A stretch of DNA of 64,000 nt from Branchiostoma floridae (taxonomy: Eukaryota; Chordata; Leptocardii; Amphioxiformes; Branchiostomatidae): the NCBI RefSeq assembly GCF_000003815.2, contig NC_049986.1, forward strand, positions 4,798,556-4,862,555, read 5' to 3'. This document shows positions 29,240 to 41,200 of the stretch, one piece after another. The position numbers and the translations under genes were made by a program. The notes under the pieces were generated by a model. It searched no databases and was not told where the DNA came from. It was given only the letters and a program-made list of their open reading frames with translations. Numbering within the stretch: position 1 is the stretch's first letter; each line of letters starts with the position of its first letter.

Positions 29240-32200
29240 CTGTTAATAAAATACTCATTTAGTGTATTACTCATAATGGCACCACAATTCAATCTGAAAT
29301 TATCATACCTTTAGAAATTATAGTGTGTATAAACACACTTTATACATTACACAAGTACCACTGGTGTACACAGGATAAATCTCTGCAAGGGAAAAATAAG
29401 GTATCTAATACTAGTAGTAGTCATAGGACATACTACTATCTTAAGGATTTGGAAGAGTAGGACTTCCTGACATGTTGCTCCACCCACACAGATCATACTA
29501 AAGATGAGCTTTCTTCCAAAATCATCATACTTCCGACTGCCGGAACGTCAGCAAAGCAAATCAGACATTTGACGAATTCGAAGCTCGCCGAGATCGACCG
29601 AAAAGTCATGGTGAATGTTTCCTTGGTGTTGGAACAAAGCTCAACTTCGTAACTATAGATTCTTTCAACACAGATGAGTTTTCAGTCGAATATATCATGA
29701 TGTACATGCCAGAAGGGCAAATTTTGGGTTACGAGTATGAAGTGCGAAGACACTGCATGGATACATTTATAAGTGTACCATGATTACTAGTATAGAAGTG
29801 AGATAATAAATGAATGAATGAAGACTTTTATTGTGCGTTTTTGCTTTCTAACAAGCTAAATACAGGCCAATATATACCTAGATGTGCCCCTCCACCTGCG
29901 CTGAAGGATGCATCCCCACTTGCTCCCTGTGTTTCATCAACTGTGGGAACAACAGGATAAGTTAATGAGTCTATATAACAATGCTGCAATTTTACTTTAA
30001 AATCTTAAGTTTTTCTTGAAACATTCATTGTATCAAGTGTTAAGGAAGTAAACATGAAATAGAACATGAAGTGCTCACATATGAAATTACTTAAGTGTAG
30101 GGGTAGACAAGTGTGTTTAAATGCCTTCACCTGTACATTCACCATCTTCTGTGATGTGGGAGAACTCGAAGCTGTAGTTAGGCAGACAGTCCGCAGCCAT
30201 CAGCCTGCACTGATTCTCAAACACTGTACCATCCTTGCTGCACACCCTGCCAGAAATGCAAGTCAAGGAACGTTTGGAAGTGGAAGGAAGTGGAAGAACA
30301 ACAAATGATTCACACAGATTGTACGTCTTACTCAGTGGTTTGACAAAAAAACAACTTTGTACAAAAAATGGAAAGCAAACGGAAAGCAAAAGTTAAACTT
30401 CAAAGTAGAAAGGGCGATATGCATTTGCTCCGCAGCAACTACAGTATATTTCACTCCATCACTGACTGACTCCATCTCCCTCCAAATGCAATAAACATGG
30501 ACGGTTCCAAAACAACTTTTTGCAGAAATTGACCAATCATCCAAAATCATACTATTCCAAAAATTAGTTTTCAAAAATTTTGATCCCCTTTTCAAGAATG
30601 GACACTTCCAGAATACCAATTTTCACTCGTACTCTAGGCCCCGTAATGATGCAAAAATTAATACGGATACATCGGCATGTGCTTACATGTGCTTACAGGT
30701 TGAGGTGAGGGAACAGTGCTCAAGATGGCGGGAATTTCCATTTCCCAGCTCTTCTTGGTGTTGTATTTCTAGAAAATGGTCTGTAACGGCCATAACAGGA
30801 TTTTACGATGACATTGACCGCTAATTTTTCCAATTCCCCGCTTTATGCCACAAACTATGATCCCGTAGTACCCGGATGTAATCCGGACTCACGTAATACG
30901 GACTATCAGCACAGCACAGGAGGTCTCGCGAGGTACAACCAAATATGGAAACCGATTGAAAATTAACCAAATAATTTACTGGACGCTTAGCTTACCTCAT
31001 CCCACCTCTGGGGCAGTCTTGGGGACGAATGCAGATGCATCTCCGATGTGAGGATGTTGTATTGACACACTTCTCCCACTCATTGCACACACGATCTCCA
31101 CATAACGTCCGTGGGCGTGGTCTTGACGAGGATTCTAGATAATCATAATTTAACACTTACTGCACTGACAACTTTAGTTCAAAAGCACAGTCTTACTATT
31201 CTACTAATTATTCTGAGCGCTGATCTTATTGCAACAAAGTGTACTTTGAAAAGAGCAATGGAGTAGAGCAAAGGAACACATTTCTCTGACATTGATTATT
31301 CTTGAAGTTATCCTTGAAGTATTTGTTAGTTAGTTGGACACGATAATGAAATTACCATCAATCTCAGCGTGGCATTCAGGAACGTCTGCAGACCATGTCA
31401 AATCAGCCATGCACCGCAGAATCTCCTCTCCAGTAAGAACAAAGTTGGGCTTGCACTGAAATGTGATGGTATCCCCGACATTGTAGGTTGCTTTTGGGCG
31501 AGTATTCACCACATTCTCAGAATGTTCTGGCGCAGGACACTCGTAGTCTAACGGAAAACAAAACAAAAGAACAGGAATTCAATAATTATAGAGAATTGCT
31601 AAACTTTCGGTCCAACACAAAGATAATGTAGGGACTTACCCCTAAATTTTCTATCGGTCGATCTCCGTCGAATGACCCTTTCTCACTCCAGCAGTGACGT
31701 CAGGAAGACACCACTTTTGCAGGAGGGGGTCATAAATATCAGAAAGTCTATGTCGCCACCCGTCTCTGTTGAGTGTGGGCCGATGAGCTCTGATGTGCAA
31801 GGCCCCCTTCACTCCTCGTGCGAAGAAGATACTTTTTCGGAGCTGCGGACGGTAACCACTGCACTAATGAAGTGGCACATCAGAGGTCATCGGCCCACAC
31901 TCAACAGAGACGGGGGGTGACATAGACTTTCTGATATTTATGACCCCCTCCTGCAAAAGTGGTGTCTTCCTGCCGTCACTGCTGGAGCGAGAAAGGGTCA
32001 TTCTGTGAACAAGGTCGACGGGGATCGACCGAAAATTTAGGGGTAAGTCCCTACATTATCTTTGTGTTGGAACGAAAGTTTAGCAATTCTCTATAATGTA
32101 TTCTACCAACACAGATGAACTTTCATGCTAAGGAATTCATTAAGTCAAGTGTTAAACAGACAATGGTCAATATCTCATGACCTTCTAACAACTACACCTC

Positions 32201-35200
32201 TTGGTAATAGTTGTTCACTGGAAAATAAAATCAACTTTGTCAGATCTATCCACAATCCTTCCTTTGGAAAGGAAGGATGTATACATGACAGTACAATATG
32301 TCTGTTGTTTAAAACATCGTCTAGCCTTCATCATCATGTATTGATCACAGCTTCGTTACTTTTAAAATGTTAGAAGAGTAGTAGCAAAACCCAAACCATT
32401 TGATATCTTAGTAAAGAAGGTTGCACTTACTGAGGACATCACATGTCGGGAAACTGTCTGACCAATGTCCACTGGTGAGGCATGTGATCTGTTTGGGGCC
32501 ATTCAAGATAAAGCCTGGCTCACAGCTGAAAGACACGGTGCTGTTGGCAAAGAAGGTCTGTCCCCTCATCTCACCATTGTCAGGCACAGAGGGCACAGGA
32601 CAGCTCACCATCGCTGCGAGCAACAGGTATAGTATCAGTGAATAATCTGCTCTCTGCTTCCAATAAAATCCTTATCACATCACCCGGAGGTACAACCTAC
32701 AGAGGATCGTTTTTACTACAATGCAAACCAATCATAGTTAGTGAGTGAGCATTGCTAAACATGCAAAAATATGTTTTCAAGATCTTTCCAGTAATGTTAT
32801 CTTGAACATCAGGTACTGTATATCCGAAGTATGATATAACTGTACCTCGGGATTTACTCAATGCTGCATAGTAGACCTTATTTTCACCTTTTCATTTGGC
32901 AACAAACATTGACCTTGTTGTCATAGCTACTGTATCATAATGGTCGAGACTGAATGGTCTCAATCGAACAGACTGGTCCTTCCTTCACATCTAACTGAAT
33001 TCACTCACAATGTACATAATATTTGCCCTTTCCTTTTAATCACGTAACTGTAACCGTTGTCTATTTCTTTGTACCTGCACAAGTGGGTGGGTTGTCCGAC
33101 CATGTGCCGTCCCACCTGCACCAGAGGTTAGGAACACCCTGCAGTCGGAAGCCCTCCTGGCATGAGTAGGTCACGTGCTCATTCATGATGAATTTGTTGA
33201 CATAGTATGAACTTCCACTCCTCCTGCTGTATGCTGGGATACCCGGATCTTGGCACGTCACCTCTGAATAACATGTGAAATCAAAATAATTAGTTAATCA
33301 AAAGTTGTCCTGGCCACATTCAGTGCCAAAAATGGGCAGTGACCCTTTCTGTATACCATATGCCAGACTCCACATTATTGTCACCATGTGCCATCATTAG
33401 TGGGCAAATGAAGAATATATAATCTTAAATTCAACCTATTACACACAGCCATTTACAACACTGCCTACTGCTGATATCAAATAGAACAGATCAGAACAGA
33501 AAGCTGTAGTTAAAAATACTGCCTGTCCACATCATTGAAATATGGAACAATCATGGTATTTTGGTTTTTGATCAAAATTTCTAAACTTGGATCATCTACC
33601 AATCACGACAAGCTTTCTAGCTGTTATAATTACATGTTACATTTATAACTGAAAGAACTTTGTGCAATATACAAAATGGCTTGATTAATTTTGTAGGTTT
33701 GAGTCAAGCAGTAAACTCAGTTATCAAATCAGACAGATATACAAAACTATTGTAAAGGAAGCAAAAGACCTGTCAGAAAGCACACCTTGAATGTTAATTC
33801 TGACACTGTGTGAGACCTGTGGATATTTATCACTGTAACATGTGTAGATCCCAGTATCCTGTAGCTGAGGAGGGTTAAAGATCAGTCGTCTGTAGTACTG
33901 CCTTCCTCTGCGCGACCACACAAGTTTGATGCGGCCAGAGTCATCTCGGTATTCTTCACCTATCCGTCTTACTATATGTGGGTACACATCCTGGCCATCC
34001 TTCTGGAACACCTGGTAACCATAGTTGGCAGGTAATGGGTCACAGTCCAGGTAGAAGACTCCAGCAGGGTATACGACAAAGTGTCCATGCTCTGTCTGGT
34101 TCCTAACGAAGAACTGCCCTCGGCTTGTCCTGAATCCTATCCTTACAGGGGATTCATCTGAAATATCAGGTTACAAGATATAATTGCTTTAACATTTCAG
34201 TGCTGAACAATACACATGGTATTTTGGTTTGGAACAGTCTGATAAAAAGGAATTTTACTGCAAGAAGGAAAGTTGAGAAGTGGACATACATAATGTACAT
34301 TGTATTAGTAAGCTGGAAATACAGTTGTGTCAAAACTAATGTTTAAAAAAAGTTTAACATTAGAATTTCATAATGCAGGAATCACCAACATCAAAAGGAT
34401 GAAAAGGACTTACAGTTTTGTATTATTGTCACGAGGTGACATCGTGATCACTCTGTGATCACCCCTGGTGTGGGGAGTGAGTGATCACCCCTGGTGTGGG
34501 GAGTGTCACCCGGGTAATTGAGAGCAGATGTACTGGGTTTTGAGAAGGGACACATATCTGGGAAGGGCATTCGATCGAGAGACAGAGAGAGAGAAAGACG
34601 TGTGTACCAGAGCTGTGAATAAAGCCTATCATATCCGCAACATCATGCCTCTGTCCTGATCCTTGACTTGACTCACTACCATGCCACCGTGACATCTGGT
34701 AGTACGGCTGGGGTGAGTCAGGTTCAACGGACGGGACAGAGGCAAACGGGAGGTGTACAGAGACGCAGGCTGACTTCGACTCAGAGAGCGCCGGCCCGGA
34801 GTACCGAGCCCGCAGGGTTGACCAGCTAGGGGCAAGGCGGCGAGGGAGTGTCGGTGGCCGAGGCGAGCGAGAGGAAGCAGGAGGGGAGGCGTCCGAGAGA
34901 TGCAGACTGACTCGAAGCGATTTGTGATCATGATGACCGCGACAGTAATGGCCTACAGCAGCGGCGAGGGGAGCGGAGTACGGCCACACGGCGGGCGCGG
35001 CAGCAGGGCAGGGGCAGGACGGCCACGCGGCGGTGACCGGAGGAAGAGCGCCCGGCCCGGGCAGAGAGAGACACGGGAGGAAGGTCGGTGGGCTCGCATA
35101 GTATCATTGGCGCACCGTGCACACCGGCCTAGTTCTGTTACTTACTTTGTTCAGCTTTGTTGTAGTAGTTTTAGATTTGTTAGAATGTAGGCAACCAATG

Positions 35201-38200
35201 TTAGATAAATTATGTCAGCGCTATCAGGAATACAGTATAGATTAGCTGAGCAGCGAGTATCATGCGGACGTGGCGGAAGTCAGTGGGGGGGAGTCACCAG
35301 ATGGGTCAGTTTAGATGTAAGATAGACAGATAGAGATGGAATTGTTATAGATAGAACATATGGGTTTTACTCCCCGGGATAGTAATGTGTAGTTCGTATG
35401 ATGTTTCCATAGCAGGTCAGGGGTGTCCGGCGTTTCATGTACATGTAGTTGTCAGAAAGTCTGTATGTTTGTGTTTATGTATTGAGGATATGTATGTCGA
35501 GAGGTAGAGGCAAGAGCAGTGGTAGAGAAGAGTTGAGACGTAGGTGAGGTGTCGAGGTTAGGAGACCGGTGTATGTGCGTCAGTGGTTGCTTTGCGTTGT
35601 CCTGTCCGACCCCAACCTCTACAGGCGAGACTCCACAGCACGACTCGGCAGACAACGACGCCCCGAGGGTCCGACGTCGTATAGGAGTCGTCGTCGTGGG
35701 AGCATCTAGCCGGGAGGCCTCTGTGGACAAGACAAGCCTCTTCCCGAAGGGCAGAGGAGTTCCTGTCGTTTCTCTGTGGTTCCGGGACACACCCGGAAGT
35801 GCGCAAGCCGGCCGCCGAGGAGGAAGTTGGCGCGGGACACCTGGCAACCATTGATGAACTTTTGTTGTTGTTAATTGTTATGTTTTTGTTGTTGTTTTGT
35901 GAATGTCGGAATGACGCTGACCTGTACGAGTATGTTGTTGTTCTTTTACCTTTTCATGATAACTTCATCGCATTGTAGAAGAATTAGTATGTATATATAT
36001 ATATATATAAAAAAAGGCGGTCATCATCTTCATGATAAATGTCCCGGTAATCAATAATGGTTAACAGCTGTCAACAATGTGGAAATTGTTTTCAAAAAGA
36101 TGAGGGGTGAGGTGTCACGAGGTGACATCGTGATCACTCTGTGATCACCCCTGGTGTGGGGAGTGAGTGATCACCCCTGGTGTGGGGAGTGTCACCCGGG
36201 TAATTGAGAGCAGATGTACTGGGTTTTGAGAAGGGACACATATCTGGGAAGGGCATTCGATCGAGAGACAGAGAGAGAGAAAGACGTGTGTACCAGAGCT
36301 GTGAATAAAGCCTATCATATCCGCAACATCATGCCTCTGTCCTGATCCTTGACTTGACTCACTACCATGCCACCGTGACATCATCACTCGCGCAATTGTT
36401 CTGACTCTCTCTCTCTCTCTTACTAATCATGTTCTTGCTTATACTTATAGGGAGGGTGAAAATTGCATTTTGTGGGACATGTTTACAGATAGTATGTAGA
36501 AGAAACGCATCTGTGATGTCAATATCTGGCGTTGTGATGTAACGTTAGGTTGCTATTATCATTAACTTACCACAGGATGGATGGTCTGTGTCGTTCCACC
36601 TCCCATTTAAGCACGTGCGAACCACGGAACCTCGCAATGTGTACTTGCCAATGTCGAAGCACCTGGACACGATCATGTCATTTTGCACAAACTGAGGAGC
36701 TGTGTTCATTTGGATTTCTTTTCCTCTGAAGAAGGAAACCACTTCACTGTTGATGATGGGAGGTTCACATGGCACACCTGTAGGATACATTGTAGGGCAG
36801 AGTAGATACAGTGTTCAGGACACCTCATTCTGACTCTTATCCTTTACTTTACTTTACTCATGATATCATATAGGTAATTCCCCACTGGCAGGCATGACGT
36901 CCCCTTAAAGTCCCCACAAAGACTTCCTTCATCTTATGAATCATCTTTGGTGTCAAATTTGGTAGATAATAATAATAAATATGCATACTTCTCTCATAGT
37001 GGTCCCAACCTACAGCATTCCTCTCAAAGTCGCCACCAACCGTCCATCTGTTCTCAGAGCTCAGCTGACACACTCTGTCCGCCTCATTGTAGTCAAATGA
37101 CAGACAGTTGAACTTGACCTCACGTCGACACTGGTTGGCACACTCCTCCACCTTTGTATCCTGATGTATAACGTTGTTGTGTCCAAGTAATGCTGCATCC
37201 GAAAACTTCTCAAACCCGTTAAGGTCCAGGTCATCCCCTGCACAAAACATGAAGGAATGTCTGGCACGGTGCACAATATACGGGCATTTCAGGAAAGACA
37301 GTAGATTTATCAGGAAAAGCAAACCTTCAAATTCTGAAAGAAAGCTCCATATCTAATTTGGAATGTAGATATCTTTAGGCAGCGGCTATATTACGAGTAT
37401 TTAATAACTTTTTAGTAATGTAGAAATGCATGTACGCTGATGATAAATACTGTGACAGAGATGTTGCTGCTGTGATGGTACATGCACAAGGATGTCTGAT
37501 GGTGGTGTACTCACTGAGTATTGTAACATGATATTGACAAATGTAGCGACGCTTGTAGTGGCAGTAAAAGTCATGCCATTTGTATGCATCAGTTTTGTGC
37601 ATGGCAACACAGTCCTCATCTCCAAACCAGTTCCCATCAGGCTGTCCACTGCCCCACATGTTAAAGCTGCCCAGCGGTGAGCCATCAGAGTAGAGCCAGC
37701 TGCCCTCCTGAGCAGAGTCCCGCAGCCCTATCCAGTACTGTGCGGCATGAAGGCGTCCGACGAGGAAGTCATGCACGGCCCGATTTCTGACTGCCACCAG
37801 TTCAGCACCGTCCCTTCGGCAGCTGTCTCTGGACTCACGGTGTGTTTTGACATCAGAGGATATCTTATAACAACCATCATGGAAGAAGGTGTATCCAGCT
37901 TTGCAGTCTAGAAAACATACCAAGTTGATGGTTTTGACCCCTATCTTTTAACTTATAATTTATCATTGTATGAGGCAAAACATCAATTCCGCCAGATGCC
38001 ATAATACCACCACATGAGAAAAACAACAATTCAAATAAATCGATTTAAAGAAATGTACCAATGCAGCACCAGTAATCCTAAGGTATAAACATTTCAGATA
38101 TTTAGGTCTGGCTAAAAATGCCTGCATATATTTTATGAAAATATCTTAATGTCAATCATTCCTCAGGGCCAGTATATTCTGCAAGGAAGTGATCAGAGGA

Positions 38201-41200
38201 GCTAAGTAGATCTTGAATAGGATGGATACAAGACTACTCAGAATCAGTGTTCAACAGATACCTGTACATTATCATATAACATACACTTCATCGAACCATG
38301 CAGTGAGAGTATAACTTATATCTAAAAAAACAATAAGAATGTCGCCACCTGTGTTGGATCGAATGTACTAGATTGACAAGATTGCAATCGGGAGTAATGT
38401 CTGAGTTTACCATGAATCAAGAAGAAACTACAGAAAGATTCATAATATCACCATTAAAGAAAGATCATCCTAGGCTTACCCAAAATACTTACTTCTTTTG
38501 TCAGACAGACTTGGTTATACTGAATCTCAAAAGAGACCAAATGAACGCTACAAATACACAATGTAGTGACACACGCTATCTACATTGCGTAGCCAGAAGT
38601 CGAAGCTTGACTGGTATGTTACTGGTATGGGTTATATGTGCTTCTAGTGAAATGGTAAGTCAGAAGTCCCTATTTGGGCATTTAGCCTGAAGCATGTTTA
38701 AGAATCACACAAGTCTTGTCAATAAAGTGCTACAGTGTGTCCTGGTGAAATGTGAGAAATGGCAATCAGCAATGCCATCAAAGACATGTCCTGCTCTTAT
38801 GGTCTGTTGTACTGAAGAGTGTTATTAGTCTGTGACCAGAGGGTAACCTGGTTTGGTAGGTCCTCTGTACTGAGGTTGACGATGATGCACGTGAGTTTTT
38901 TTTTTGCGGCAGGTGGTTTTATTATGGATATCATAAAATAACATCCCTACAAAATGTTCGTCTTCCGGTATATTTGTTCATATCTCCTGTATATGGGTAA
39001 TGCGGTAATTGATATTGTCAAGCAGATACGTGGTTTTATCTGATCGTCAAAGTTATTCGCGTTCGCATCCGTATCTGCATGACCCCGTTGTCGCATACGT
39101 ACATTGTTTGGCAAGCCTCTGCACTGAGGTTGACGATGATGCACTTTTTTTCGCGGCTGCTGGTTTTATTATGTATGTATAAAAATATCACCCCTACAAT
39201 TTGTTCGTCTTACGGTGTTTTGGTCCAGGGCCGCTTTGACAGTTGTTCACCTTTCTCGAAATATGTTGGATTATGATTTTACCATACACACAAGTTGACA
39301 GTTGTTCACCTTGCTCGAAATATGTCAACATCTGTGACCAGCTGTGACCAGCTGTTCATGTTGTCAACACGATGAAGCGTGTAAGCCATATCATAAATTA
39401 TAAAATTACATCAAGGTCCTGTTCCGTGCTTCATACTTATTACGTCCATAACAGAAACATGTTAGTACTTGGTGCGTTTGTCAGTCTGCCTGTCGGTCTT
39501 GTAGCACTTGTAGGTGGGTCTTCTGTGAATGTGCCTGTGTATTAGACCATCCGGAGTTTCGAGGACGAATCTTGACAAGACGGTGTAATGTAACAGTAGG
39601 GTTCAAGCACTGCCAATCCGACCATGCAAAACGGCTCTGAGGCTTTTGGCATAGTGGTTTGCTCTGCAGGTTTGTGGTCTGGCCGCCCGGTTTCGGCGCA
39701 GGTTCAAATCCCGGGAGCTAGGATATTGTTTCTGTCTGTTTCTACACCTTTCTGATATACAGTACATGTGAGTGACAGCTATTTGAATGCATTTCTACAC
39801 ACCTTGAGTGCAGTGAGGAGGATGGCTTCTCCAGTTTCCTTCAAAGCACCGGGATGTCATGACTTGGCCAGGACCTTGGCTGCATCTGTAGTTGACTGTT
39901 TCCTGGTGACCGAGTTGGTTTCCTGCCTGGATGTTCCCAATGTACGTGCCATGTTGTAGACCAGGCAATATACATGGTTCTAGTAAGGATGGCAAGAGTT
40001 CATTGTACTGAATCGAATTCAATTATGTCTTAGATCTCGGAGACATAATAAAGTTGAGCAAAGAAATTTAAATCTTTGGAAACGATGTGTAATAAGCATC
40101 AAACTGCAAGGTATGGCAAGATGATTCACAAATTATACAGTATAATGATAATACACTGTAAATGAAGATTGATGATGAGCAGCATATTTACCTGGATGAT
40201 ACAGACAACTTGGGAGGTGTGTTGACCACGTTCCTTGATGACAGCGTATCTTTCCTGATTGCTGTGACGGTTTATAGTTGTCATCACAGACAAGTTCAAT
40301 ATCTCCACCACTGGCCACAAACTGGACTTCTGGTCTGAATGCCCCATGGTCTGTCTTCTTTGGTAATGGACACCAGGCTTGTTCAGAAAAAAATAGTCAT
40401 GGAGTGTCAATTTAGGGACTGGACGATATTTACCGGGGGTGCTGGTGCACTGGGGGAGAGTCACTGAAAGATTTTTTTGGCCTCAAAGGAGGGCGATCGT
40501 TTACAAGTTTACGAGAAAAATATGCCCGTCAAATGCAGGAAATGACATTCAGATGGTCAGGATTTCAAATTTTTCTATGGACACCTCTTGCGACGGCTTG
40601 CGCCTCCGGTGCCGACGACTTGTCGCCATCAAAAATGCTTTTCTCTGACGGAAATGTCATTAAATTTAGCATAGTCAGCAAAGTTTGTTCCGAATCTCAT
40701 AGGGTTCGTGCAAATGCTTAGGCACCGAACAGGTTGCAACGGGGTTTCCGGAATCGATGGGGTGGGCTGCGTTGGTCGCCTAGTGCCTATTCAAGGCCCC
40801 ATGACTGAATGGCTTTGTCCGCCAGGCTCCAATAGTCATGAATAGTTACATGTGTAACGAAAAATGAAAAGAATCAGAGGAAAAGAAACGTATGTCTAAC
40901 CGATCACACATCATAGGCTGTCACAATGCTTTATTTATCATATGCCACGAAGGTAGGGAGGTTGGTAGCAGGCGTGATAACTATGTCAACTAGGTGTAAT
41001 GCTATAACCAAGGCTATTACTGAATTCAGACATTGCAGTTACCTTCAGTGCACGTAGGACTCTGTGGCATCCATCGTCCTCTCTCACAGGTCAGGGTTGT
41101 CTGTGTTTGTCCAGGCGCCACCTCAAAACCTTCAGCACATTGGAATGTCACTCTCTCACCATGTCCAACATCATCAGGGTGGTCATTCTGAGTGTTGACG

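Noticed and set aside
34459-35190. Long open frames on both strands, including a 176-codon one
   Set aside because: They fall within the LTR and GC-rich interior of the non-autonomous LTR element. No gag or pol motifs.
35452-35854. Open frames in the LTR element interior that might be a pol remnant
   Set aside because: Low-complexity Arg/Ser/Pro translations on both strands with no recognisable motif.
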